A DNA stretch of 32,373 nt, taken from positions 1 to 32,373 of the forward strand of contig JADRCO010000497.1 in NCBI GenBank assembly GCA_021464525.1, in the 5' to 3' direction. This DNA is from Rhizophagus sp. LPA8_4_AMF (Eukaryota > Glomeromycota > Glomeromycetes > Glomerales > Glomeraceae). Of the stretch, positions 10,540 to 22,467 are shown in pieces. The notes below the pieces were generated by a model, which had not been told where the DNA came from, ran no database searches, and saw only the letters and a program-made list of their open reading frames with translations. A program made the position numbers and the translations under genes. The first letter of the stretch is position 1. Every line of letters begins with the position of its first letter.

Positions 10540-10782
10540 CCTAGTTGTGCAGCTGAGTTTGATCGGGATATTAATGGTACTGAAACATATTACTTTGCTA
10601 TCTCACCTATTACATTTTAACTAAAATCAAGAGCCAGTTTATGTCAGCGCTAAGACCTACCTTCTGGTATCTTCATGATCACTTGCAGGACTTGTATATT
10701 TCCTTATTGGGCATGATCAGAAATGTGAAGGTTTGATAAGAAATGTATAGGTTTAATTATAGATGTTGCAATGATCAATTTT

Positions 10783-11269
10783 CAATGTCTGCCAGGTTGA
10801 CGGCGCATGTACTGTGCCACTGATCTTGACTTGTGTGGCGTGGCACAATCAGCTTATTAATTTGTTTATTGTTTGCCGTTTGCAGTAAAATTACTTTCTC
10901 TTTTCTTTTCCCACCTATTTTTATTTTATAATAAAAAACGTTAAAGTAATAAAAAAATAAACATTTTGAAAAGTTTAAGTATGAAATATTGTTAGTGCTT
11001 TTTTTCTCATAATATACACGTTTTTTTATAGATTTTATAATATTGGCTCTTTAGTCAAATGAAATAAGTCTTAAGAAATCAAGTAGAGTTATTAACAAGT
11101 ATAGAAACACTTATGTATTATTACTGTAGTAAAATTTTACTAATCAAATGATCGACATATATGTAACACCATTTGTACCAGACATGTCCGATGACTGATA
11201 GCACATGATCAGGAGCTGTGGCGCGGTGCGGTGCATGCGCCGTCAACCTGGCACACATTTCAGACGTGC
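10783..11269. mobile_element. Second, shorter copy of the TIR element (copy 2), abutting the RVB1 promoter
   Basis: The block from about 10791 to 11128 is a near-identical direct repeat of about 9286-9640 in copy 1, including the shared stretch CAGCTTATTAATTTGTTTAT. The right end (about 11201-11269) matches the right TIR of copy 1 and keeps its CpG sites. The left TIR seems shortened, lacking about 9 bp between GTCTG and CCAGG. Most of the 3' half of copy 1 is absent. No clear target-site duplication was found, so the left border is approximate. Confidence 0.65.
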
Positions 11270-11310
11270 GATTTTCACAAAAAGTGACACGCGATTACAG
11301 CTAATTTTAT

Positions 11311-11340
11311 TGGATAATCAATGCTAGTAAGGATTATCCA
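11311..11340. promoter_or_regulatory. Inverted repeat upstream of the RVB1 start
   Basis: tggataatc (11311-11319) and gattatcca (11332-11340) are perfect inverted copies separated by 12 bases, 55-84 bp before the RVB1 ATG. This could be a dimeric factor site or chance in AT-rich DNA. No function is known. Confidence 0.3.
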
Positions 11341-11346
11341 TTTTAA

Positions 11347-13372
<2,026 letters not shown>

Positions 13373-13616
13373 TAAATAATAATAAATAATGAGGTCTGAG
13401 TAATTATTAGATTTTGGTATGAAAATGCAAGTGCAGGATTTTAATCATGATCACTTAAGAATTAACAAAAATGTTTTGAAAATAAAATTAACCTGTTAAG
13501 ACTTGCTAATACAGGAAATTATGCTATTTCTGATAGATGTATTTATGCATATACAGTATTCAGAAACTATATGACAATACCTTAATAAGTGTAAATATAT
13601 ACAAAGAATATAAAAA
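13373..13616. other. Short AT-rich gap between two convergent genes
   Basis: Both flanking genes end here: RVB1 from the left at 13372 and the ankyrin gene from the right at 13617 (or 13883 in the alternative form). It must hold both 3' untranslated regions. No gene was seen. Confidence 0.6.
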
Positions 13617-16600
13617 TTAATTATCGAAAAGCTTTTGTATTGCTTCTTTTTTTTGAGAATGCTATAAAATGTAAATTAAAATAGGTAATTTAATAAAATA
13701 CAAATAAATGATTAAATCTACAAGGGTTGAATTACGGTAATATAACAGTGCAATAAAAATTACAAATTTCCCTCAATTTAAATATCAAAAATCCAAAGTC
13801 CAAATTATTATAAAAGTAATGATTTAATTTTCAACCACTTTTCAACCAATTTGTAAATAATTTGCACAATTTTGGTGGGTTGCTAATTTTTATTAGAACG
13901 TACCTTGATGCTTTCCACGCTACTACTACCCATTAAAATAGATGTAAGATTTTGCGACTTTTTCGGAAATGTTCCGAATCGCTTTCTTGGAGAAGGTGGT
14001 GCACCATTTGAAATTGAGGAATCCTGTTTTTGATTCACAGTCATTTTATTTTTATCATTATATATACTATGTGTATTATTGGTTGCATCTGAATTGAAAC
14101 GAATAAAGTTAACATAAACTTAAAATAGCTTGTAGAAAATAAAATAAACATACTTAAGCATTGATCAACTTGTTCTGGAGTTAAACCACATTCAATTCCT
14201 AACTCTTTCGGTGTTTTACCTAAATTGTTAGTAATAGTTAAGTCTGCACCAGCGGCTACTAAAATTGGACAAACGTCCAAATGTTTTTGACTTATTGCTT
14301 CATGAAGTGGGGTCCTTAAAAAAAAATAAAATTAAAAATTGAATAAAATAAAATATCACACCTCGTTATTAATCACATTTACAAAAGCAAATATTATATA
14401 CCAATCGTTATCGTCTTTAATAGTGACATCTGCACCCAATTGTAATAATACCACAACCATCTCTATATGACCTGAACGTGCAGCATGATGTAAAGCTGTA
14501 CTTCCTCTAAATTTTAGAAATATTAGTGCACGAAAAATTATTAAATATAAATAAATATATATATATATTTAATTTAAGAGAAAATATAAGTAACGAACCT
14601 AAAATTCTTCTGGTTAACATTTGCACCCGCATGAACAAGCTCAAGGGTGAGCATTACATCATTCTGTATAGAAAGACAAAAAGAACTGTTTGAAATATTC
14701 GATTCTTCCATCCTAAAAAGTAAAGTACAAGTATTATATTAAAACTTATATAAATTATGATAATAATCCCAATTGATAAATATTTAATTAATAACTAACT
14801 TTGAAAGAAGAATCTTCACTAGTTCAATGTCTCCCGATATAGCAGCGATGTCTATTGGGAACACCCATTTCCCCTTGGCGAATTTTTCCATATCTTCTTT
14901 AGTCTTCTTTGCACTCATACTATTGCTACCAAGTTGGTGAGGTACTGAAAAGGTTTTATGTGGTTTACTTGGTACATTTGCCGAATCAATTAAATTCAGA
15001 ACCTCCAATTTTCTCATATATTTTTTTGACTTTAGTCGTCTAAGTGTATTAAACTGTTCTAATGGTAACCCTTGTGACGGGTCTGCACCATGATCCAAAA
15101 ATAATTTTATAAGAATTATGATATTGGATGTTGTTGAACGACGATCTACTGTAGGTGCACGGGATGACTGAGCTGTAGCAATAATTAAAGGTGTTAACCC
15201 AAACCATGCTTGATTCATATTGGCTCGCTATAAATTTTAATAGTAACGTTATCGAAATAATAAATAGTTAATAAACATGTATGTATATAATATATACACG
15301 TACACGTATTTATACGTATATACATATTGAAAGTTACCTTTATCATTGCTTTGACAAGATCATGCAATCCAAGTGCTACAGCTAAAATGAAATAACTTGG
15401 AAATTTTAATCCTGAAATGCCACCACGATCAGTATTCTTTGGTTTAGAGAATATAGGTGAATTTACATCACTCGGAAAACCACGTTCATACATGGATAAT
15501 GTTATATCTTCTAAACGATGTGCCATAGCCAATAAAAATGCTTTATTCACCTCTCCATTTTTTTTCTTTTTCAGTGTATTACTGGATATTTGGGAAAGAA
15601 TTGCTAATGCATCTGAAGTTTTATGATCTCTAATAGCCAAGATTAGATTGTTTAATAAAACTAATTTGTATAAATAGGAGTCAAAAAGTAATTAATATAA
15701 TAATCAAACACATTTTAAACAAAACCTTAAACCTATATTAATTGTTCGAAGCGAATCTGGGACATTATTAATTACCTGATGTAGTTCGTTTTCTACCCTT
15801 TTTAATTCCAAAAAATTTCAGAGCAGCGCTACCACTAGAAGAACCTCGTCTTACTAGAGGTATCGACCTATTAGTAGTTGTTTCTGCCTTTGTAATTTTT
15901 CGTTCTTTTAAAAAATTTTATTTTAATACCGTAAAAAAGATAAAACAATTTAATTATATTAACAAAAGAGTAAAAAAAAAAAGATGAAATCAATTATAAG
16001 CTACCTCTTTTCCCTCTTAAAGAGGCCTTCTTCATCTCTTTTATGACTCCCTCTTTTCTTAATCGATTATCTTGACGCTGCAATGAAGCCAAAATGGCCC
16101 TTTGCTGTCGAGGAAATTCATCAGTTCTTTTAAATTCTGCCAAAGTCATATATGGTTTAATTAGCTGGTTTTGATTTGGAAACAAATCCATGACTTGTGG
16201 TAAACTGTGCTTACGCACAGACGTTATAGTACTAGCTTTCGCTGAGTCGCTTGACGTGATCATTGATAGACAGTTTGGATGTCGATTTGTAGAATTTGGA
16301 TATAAAATGTCAGTCTGTGATGAAGAACGAACAGCTTTAGCAGCTTTCGGTGGTCGAAGTTCTGTAGCTGATTGTGATTTTGGTAGCGGTGAGGGATTTT
16401 CGTCACTTTCATTTTCAGGTATTGTAATTTTGGGAATGTTCTCTAGTGGTTGTAAGGTATCAGCCGGAGATTCCTGAAATGAATTCCTCTTATTATCAGA
16501 AATCTCATTAGAAATCTCATTAGAGTTCACTACAGGCGGATCATTGATTGGGCCAAGTAATGGAGAAAGTTGTTTGTTGGTTTTCTTGTTGTGTCTTGGA

Positions 16601-16713
16601 AAAGATAATTTAACAAAACCTAAAGGAACGAAAGTTAGATATAAAATTTGCTCGAACTGTCTACAAATTTTAAAGCTTTGCATTTGTAACTTACCTTTGT
16701 TAAGTGGCTTCAT
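13617..16713 (-). CDS. Ankyrin-repeat protein, unrecognised family, 10 exons
   Basis: Model (minus strand): 16713-16695, 16619-16005, 15904-15776, 15660-15338, 15227-14800, 14712-14599, 14506-14402, 14314-14154, 14088-13904, 13661-13617. All introns are GT-AG with matching phases; 707 aa. Residues 1-255 are a Ser/Thr/Pro-rich, basic, probably disordered region. Ankyrin-like helices begin at LILAIRDHKTSDALAILSQI (about 262-281) and include WFGLTPLIIATAQ, LIKLFLDHGADPSQG, PIDIAAISGDIELVKILLSK, LTLELVHAGANVNQKN, STALHHAARSGHIEMVVVLL and TPLHEAISQKHLDVCPILVAAGADL (last two partial quotes of typical repeats). The tail is again basic and Ser-rich. Ankyrin domains bind proteins; no enzyme domain is visible, so the partner and pathway are unknown. 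The last exon is inferred from a good acceptor; without that splice translation ends at 13883 (699 aa). The first intron (16620-16694, 75 nt) is stop-free and in frame. Confidence 0.8.
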
Positions 16714-17612
16714 TCTTTTGATAATAAAAATTTGTAAATAATGGTGTAATATAGAAAAAGCTATTCAAGTTTCATTATTATTATCAAGTTTCAACTAACA
16801 CAACAAACAACTTCCACAAAAAACTTTGATCGCTCGTACAACGACCAAATAAATTGTATATTAACGCCACGCGTGTTGCAAGAGATTAATTTAGACAAAG
16901 ACAATCGAATTTACAGTGCATATTGGATCGCATTTAATGTTAGACTAGCATGTATAAATAACCAATTCCTCTTCACAATATGATTCACATGAAAAATTTA
17001 TTATTAAAAACTTGAAAAATACTAGTTATTTTTAAACTTTAAATATTATTGTGCATCTCATATTAAATTAATCATATATATATTAAGTTAAACTAATTTT
17101 AATTTCTTGTAAAAAAGCTTTGATCCGTATTTTTTATAGTTAAAATATAAATAAGACAATTGACATTCTGTTAAATTTTATAGATGTAAAAACAAATGTA
17201 TATATTATATATATTTCAATTAATATTTTACAAAAAAAAATTATTTTTTTTTTTAAACTGTTCCACTATGCTTTTTTCTTATCGACTTTGTCCTAAATAA
17301 TAAATCAAACCCCTTAAAGTCATTAACATTTTAACATGATCTACAAGTGATGAACTAAATCCTCACCTAAAACATATTTAATCACTGATTTCCATCTCCA
17401 AAAAAAGAAACAGCAGAATGGGGCAATTTTAAGGCAATCATTATTATAAAGATAATGAATAGTACATTTGAAAAGATCGCCTTCATTATTTTAAAAAATA
17501 TTTTTTTTCCCATCTCCCCTTATTAGATGGGAATTATTAAATTCCAGCTTTAACTATTTAAATAAAAATATTACAATCTAAATAATCTAAATAAAAAAAA
17601 GTACCTTTTTTA
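16714..17612. other. Intergenic region between two minus-strand genes
   Basis: This holds the promoter side of the ankyrin gene (right of 16713) and the 3' side of the coiled-coil gene. It is AT-rich with A and T runs and an imperfect (AT)n tract near 17198-17215. No gene or RNA was recognised. Confidence 0.5.
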
Positions 17613-20600
17613 TTATATAACACCATTATCACTCCCATTTACTTTAACAGAGTCCAATTTTCCCAAACATTTCATTAAAGATTCTAATTCATTTCTAAAA
17701 CCTCTTATTTCAGAATTTTTCTTATCAATTACGGCTCCCCATTTTGCTTTCCATCGCTCAAGTTGTAATTCACCTTGACGTTTTGTTTCTGCTATTATAT
17801 CTTGTAATTCCTTTTCTCTTTTCGTGAAACGTGTTTCAATCTCAGAAATTTGTTTTGCAAGAATCTCAAGTTGTACGGTTGTTGGTGTGGTAGTAGGATT
17901 AACGGGAATCGGTGCTAATGGAGTCGTATTTTGTGATGACATATCAACCTTATTATTTATTATTTGTTGACGAACAACGATAGTTTGTCGCAATATTGCA
18001 TTCTCCTCCCGAAGTTGTTGAACAAGCTTCCTTGCAGTTTCATTCAAACCTTCAATTACTTTAGAATCAATTCCATCATCTGCAAGAAGTTTTGTTATAT
18101 CACGTGTCTTTCCATCTAAGGCTTTATTTTCTGGGAGTGAAGGTATAACAAGTGTAAGTAACTCACGTTGACGTTCAACAACGTTTTCTAAACCTGTACA
18201 TCTTCCTTTCCAGACATTGATTTCTGCCTCTTTTTCCATTGATTGTCTCCTTAATCCTGCCATATCTTCATCTGTGGCAAGATTAGTTTTGGTGGTCTGT
18301 TGTAGAATGGTCAATGTATTTTCATGAATAGCTTGTCTAATTACTTCGGATGTAGTTAGCTCAGCCTTTAATGTAATATTTTCAGAGGTGAGCGATTCAA
18401 TTTGGCTTCGAAGCTTTTGAATATCCATTGTTGAAACAGGAGTTGATTTTGAATCATTCGAAGTAACTTGTTCAATTTTTGATTCATTTGATGATTTCGT
18501 TGTATCGTTAACTGAAATTATTCCATCCCTCGTTTCTTTCCTCGCTGCCTTTCTTTCCATCTGTAATAACTCTTGTAAATACTCAACTTGTGTCTTTAGT
18601 TGTTTAACAGTAGTATCATACCCACTTCCCCAAGACATCTTTTCTCGAGAGAGAGCTAATAATTTAGTTTCAGCGTCACTAGCTCGTTGGTGAGCAGCAC
18701 TAAGTTGCATCGTTCTTTCAACAATAGTACGTTCGAGTTGAGCAATAAGTTTCTCGATAACTGATATTTCTTGATTGTCACCAAGACCTCCAAAAAGTCC
18801 CATAATATCACTAGTAATAGGTAAAGAAGAAAGATCTCCAATTCCATCATCAAAAGATAAAGCATCACTAAGAAATTTAAAAGCGTTACTGCTATCAAAG
18901 TTAGGCGTAACCTCGGTCCCACTAGGTACAGTAGAGGTACCTGTATTAACAGCTGCCATACCACCATTTGTAGATGATTGGTTTGCATTATTAACTTTTT
19001 CAATGTATTCTTCAAATTCTTCAGTTTTTTCAAGGTAAGCATTTTGGTAATATTCTAATTGTTCTTCCTTTCTTTTCAATTTACCCACTAATTCTTCAAT
19101 AATTTTTTGTTTAGTTTCTAAATCCTGTATTAAATTTGGTGCAGGTTGAGGAGGTATAGGATTGTTATTGGCGGCCATATTGTTTCCTGTTGAATCAGCA
19201 GATGGAAGTTCCAATAAAAGTTCTTCCATCTCACGCATTTTTTGTTCATAATGTTCTTTGTTTTCAGCGTGATCTTTTTTCAAAGTTTCTAGTTCCTTTT
19301 CAAGGTTAATTTTTATTTCTTGTAAAGATTTTAATTCATCCTCTAATTTTTCAATGGTCTCACGTGAAGATTGATTTTCTTTTTCACATTTCATGAGTTT
19401 AACTTTCATTTCAGCGAATTCTTCACTAGTAATATCAATGAGATCATCTTCTTGTAAATCCATGAGATCATCCTTACCGCTAAAAGCGCTTACACTGGAT
19501 AAAACTGAAGGTGTGGGACTAGTTACGGCGCTGGCACGTGACATTCCACCTAAAGAAGATTGTGATGTAGTTTTTTTGAGAGTCTTTGTTGTAGGAGAAC
19601 GTGGTGTAGTTGGTTCTTTGATATTTTTAGAACCATCCGCTGCAGACTTGCGTCTCTTCTTTGGAGGAAGTAAATTGCCTCTTCGTAAATCGGTACAAAT
19701 CTGAGTTATTTCCGGATTTGAACTCAACTTGGTTTCAATTTTATCAATAGCAGCCTGTAATTTTTTGAAACGAGTTTCACGTCCGTCCTTTGAAATCACC
19801 TCCTTTTTAACACCTTCAATTTGTGATTCATAAGTAAATTTCATGATGTTCATCTCTTCTGTCATTTTTTCTAACGATTCCATTCTTTCCTGAGACACAG
19901 CATCAATTTCATCACGTGCTAATGACAATTGATGTTCCATATCATCAATTTTAATCATATATTCACTTTCCCTATCTCTGAGATCACTCAACTCTTTCTT
20001 CAAATCATCCATTCCCTTTAAAGCAAGTTCCTTAAATTCGTAAGTTTTTTCCTTCTCTTTCAACCGTTCAATCTCTTTCTTTAATTCTTCAATCTGTTGA
20101 ATAGTTCCTTCTGGTACAGTCTCTTGAGTTTCTCTCTCATATAACAATTCCTTTAAATGCTCAATTTCTCCATATAACTCATGAGTTTTATTAAGTTGTT
20201 TTTCTTGTTCCAAATCCGAAACTCTTAATCGTTCATTCAAACTTTTTATTTCATTGACCAATTTATCATTCTCCTTCTGATAACCACCAATTAATACTTC
20301 TTGATCTTCCATTTCTCTTTCTATTCTTACCAAATCTTCATGAGTAAGTGTAAGAGGTTCTAGTTGTTGTTCGATGATATCTTTTAAATCAGATTCATAA
20401 TTCTGAATTTTATTTCCAGCCTCCCATAATTCATTTTTAAGATATTCAATTTCTTCCTCTTTGGAAGCAAGATTATGATGTAATTCCTGATTCCTTTTTA
20501 ATAAATGAGATTTTTCAGCAAGTGCAACTGTTGAATCCTGGTACCTTTTTGAAAATTGATTTAATGTTTCCTCAAATTGAGCATTGATTTCATCCAGTTC

Positions 20601-21569
20601 ATTTGATATCTCCACAGTCTTGACAGGAGACTTTGAGGAGCGTTGATAATCACTCGAAGGTTGAACAAGTCTAGCACTAGCACGACGTATTACGGCTCTT
20701 TTTTTTGTTATACGAGGTCTTACTATGTAACGTTGTTCTTTACGATTAGGACGTTCTACAATAGTATCAGGCCCATCTTTTGAATTACTATTTTTATTGG
20801 AAGAATCCAAAGATTTAACATTATCATTTTTATCATCATTTTCAAGTTCAAAAGATTCTTCATTATTCGGTTTTAGAGAATTATTTACTGTTATTTTGTT
20901 ATTATCAGTATTAGAATTCGATTCATCGTTTACATTATTATCACCAGTGCCAATCCCTATTAAACTTGCCAAACGAGTTGGTAAATATGAACGTGCTTGT
21001 GATCGATTTGGTTGAGATACATCATTATTTTTTGTAATATCCGTTTGCTGTTGTTGTTGTTGTTGTTGCTCCTCACTGATTTTTTTAGATTTTATTTTAT
21101 CATCAAATTCATCTGCCATGAAAGAACCTGAATCTTTGGCACCATGTTTTAATATTTTATCATCATGATCTAATTCGGATAAAATATCATCAGCAAAATT
21201 AATTGAAGAAGCAACTACTGAAGGTATTGGTTTGGTATGCTTGCTGTTTTTACGGTTTTCATCGCGTGAAGATTTTGTTCCATGATTAATATCAATCCCA
21301 CGACTAGCAGCTTTCAATTTAGCTTCCCTTAAAATTTCTTCCACCATAGAATTAGGGACTTCCTTTCTTTTAGGACTACTATTATTATTTTTTATTGATT
21401 CTATAAGTTTTTGAGTTTCTGGTGATAAACCTTGAAATGGTATCTCACTTCTATTATTTCCATTACTACTACCTTCTGCAGAATTCTTCGATTTTTTACT
21501 AGACTTTTCGTTGGCTTGTGAGCCTTTTGAATTTCCGGAGCGATCTTTATCGCTCATTGTATTTGACAA
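17613..21569 (-). CDS. Large single-exon coiled-coil protein, 1318 aa
   Basis: One uninterrupted frame with its ATG at 21569. Residues 1-325 are low-complexity: Ser/Lys/Asn-rich N-terminus, a Gln tract of about eight residues (DNA 21046-21069, mixed CAA/CAG) and Asn/Asp-rich stretches, ending in a basic patch RPRITKKRAVIRRASAR. Residues about 326-620 are a long heptad-rich coiled coil (Glu, Lys, Leu), followed by a basic Ser/Thr/Pro linker with KKRRKSAADG. Further coiled coils lie at about 700-800, 840-890 and 950-1130. The C-terminal block (about 1225-1300) reads LEILAKQISEIETRF then ERWKAKWGAVIDKKNSEIRG. This is the layout of a scaffold, cytoskeletal, tethering or spindle-pole type protein. 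I do not recognise the family. Having no intron in 4 kb is unusual beside intron-rich neighbours. Confidence 0.85.
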   Translation of the reverse strand: MSNTMSDKDRSGNSKGSQANEKSSKKSKNSAEGSSNGNNRSEIPFQGLSPETQKLIESIKNNNSSPKRKEVPNSMVEEILREAKLKAASRGIDINHGTKSSRDENRKNSKHTKPIPSVVASSINFADDILSELDHDDKILKHGAKDSGSFMADEFDDKIKSKKISEEQQQQQQQQTDITKNNDVSQPNRSQARSYLPTRLASLIGIGTGDNNVNDESNSNTDNNKITVNNSLKPNNEESFELENDDKNDNVKSLDSSNKNSNSKDGPDTIVERPNRKEQRYIVRPRITKKRAVIRRASARLVQPSSDYQRSSKSPVKTVEISNELDEINAQFEETLNQFSKRYQDSTVALAEKSHLLKRNQELHHNLASKEEEIEYLKNELWEAGNKIQNYESDLKDIIEQQLEPLTLTHEDLVRIEREMEDQEVLIGGYQKENDKLVNEIKSLNERLRVSDLEQEKQLNKTHELYGEIEHLKELLYERETQETVPEGTIQQIEELKKEIERLKEKEKTYEFKELALKGMDDLKKELSDLRDRESEYMIKIDDMEHQLSLARDEIDAVSQERMESLEKMTEEMNIMKFTYESQIEGVKKEVISKDGRETRFKKLQAAIDKIETKLSSNPEITQICTDLRRGNLLPPKKRRKSAADGSKNIKEPTTPRSPTTKTLKKTTSQSSLGGMSRASAVTSPTPSVLSSVSAFSGKDDLMDLQEDDLIDITSEEFAEMKVKLMKCEKENQSSRETIEKLEDELKSLQEIKINLEKELETLKKDHAENKEHYEQKMREMEELLLELPSADSTGNNMAANNNPIPPQPAPNLIQDLETKQKIIEELVGKLKRKEEQLEYYQNAYLEKTEEFEEYIEKVNNANQSSTNGGMAAVNTGTSTVPSGTEVTPNFDSSNAFKFLSDALSFDDGIGDLSSLPITSDIMGLFGGLGDNQEISVIEKLIAQLERTIVERTMQLSAAHQRASDAETKLLALSREKMSWGSGYDTTVKQLKTQVEYLQELLQMERKAARKETRDGIISVNDTTKSSNESKIEQVTSNDSKSTPVSTMDIQKLRSQIESLTSENITLKAELTTSEVIRQAIHENTLTILQQTTKTNLATDEDMAGLRRQSMEKEAEINVWKGRCTGLENVVERQRELLTLVIPSLPENKALDGKTRDITKLLADDGIDSKVIEGLNETARKLVQQLREENAILRQTIVVRQQIINNKVDMSSQNTTPLAPIPVNPTTTPTTVQLEILAKQISEIETRFTKREKELQDIIAETKRQGELQLERWKAKWGAVIDKKNSEIRGFRNELESLMKCLGKLDSVKVNGSDNGVI

Positions 21570-22464
21570 TAAAAAGTCTTAATTGATTGTATGCTAATAT
21601 AATAAAAAAGAAAGTATGAGAATTTTTTTTTTCTTTTTTTGGTTAAAATGTCTTTTGTTATTCTATAATTTCTCCCAAAATTTGAGATCTAGACGCGCGT
21701 GTTATAAAAAAAAAGTATTTTTTGAAGTGAAAATATATATAATAATTAGGGTTAGTTGATTATATATACATATATACATACATATACACATATATATAAG
21801 TATTAAAATATATATATATATATATTTGATACCGACTTGTCTATTTTGTTCTCTAGAAAAGCTTTTAAATAAATATCGTTTTTGGGTATTATCTGTTATA
21901 CCAAAAAAAAATACAAAAAAAAGTATTATTATTTAAAGAAGAAAATTTAGTGGAAAAAAATCTGATAATATAGAAACCAACAAAAAAAAAAAAAAGGCCA
22001 AATTGTAATAAATTGTAATACCGATAAAAGACATGAGAAACCCAAATTCGGAAATGGCAAAAAAATTTTTTTTTTTGACGTTGCACTTTTGTCAATGTAC
22101 GCTTTGATATCCATTGTGCAAATTTACAAATTCATGCAAAATTACATAAAAAGTTTAGTTAAATAATTCAAAAACGGAGTAAAAAAAAAAAAAATGTTAA
22201 CAAAGTCGGTAAAAAGATCTTTTGATCGATAAATGTTGTTATTATGTATACGTAATTAAAATTTACGCCCAGGTGATCATTTTTAAGTTTTTATTGGTCA
22301 ATTTTTTAATTTAATTTATGTGGGAATCCCCAGAATATTATTTTTATTACTGTGTATATGTCGTATACGTTTAATACGTCTTCTAAGAAATTTTATGTTT
22401 AATATTTGATAATGCGTATTACTCAAATACAAATTCTTACGTCAATTTTGTCAATTTTCATCCC
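21570..22464. other. AT-rich upstream flank of the coiled-coil gene with microsatellites
   Basis: A long (AT)n/(ACAT)n microsatellite occupies about 21761-21826, and there are several A or T homopolymers of 10-14 bases. A minus-strand open frame at 21889-22095 is Phe-rich translation of A runs, not a credible gene. Nothing else is recognised. Confidence 0.5.
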
Positions 22465-22467
22465 TTA

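Larger units (their letters stand above)
8163..10620 (+). pseudogene. Decayed Fanzor (eukaryotic TnpB homologue) nuclease gene with two nested insertions
   Basis: Fanzors are eukaryotic relatives of TnpB, RNA-guided RuvC-type DNA endonucleases. The frame starts near 8163, inside the 3' end of TnpA. Landmarks in order: basic N-terminus; RICLFPMQEEKLILKHWMG (TnpB-type start); TYNRYFIAVKK; KALWA; VLEIPYDIRDKVMNGLLKLY (about 8440-8499); TKSKIKFRFK; LVLDQLGKFYLYI; RuvC-I region YPGICTF where DPGxRTF is expected (about 8784-8810); SEYDPSGRAIEWRKNDISRI; LAKWLCQNYRIILLSEFKTQ with the RuvC-II Glu; first zinc pair KTCECCGHIHQKL ending at 9266. The gene resumes at 10321 with GESKIFYCLSC, then at 10548 with AAEFDRDINGTE, which holds the RuvC-III Asp. 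All four zinc Cys survive, but many in-frame stops and at least one frameshift mean it cannot make nuclease. The frame stops at 10620; a further C-terminal tail to about 10730 is possible. Confidence 0.85.

Noticed and set aside
9278..11130. The direct repeats as LTRs of a retrotransposon
   Set aside because: Each copy has its own right-end TIR, copy 1 has clear inverted ends and a target duplication, and Fanzor sequence lies between them instead of gag-pol.
18656..19042. 128-codon minus-strand frame and several plus-strand frames inside 17613-21569
   Set aside because: They overlap the continuous 1318-codon frame and are low-complexity shadows of it.
17613..21569. Assigning the coiled-coil protein to a centrosomal (CEP-type) family
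   Set aside because: The C-terminal resemblance is vague and based on heptad composition; these fungi lack flagella, so no name is justified.
21889..22095. Phe-rich 68-codon minus-strand frame as a membrane protein
   Set aside because: It arises from A homopolymers (TTT codons on the other strand) and has no family features.
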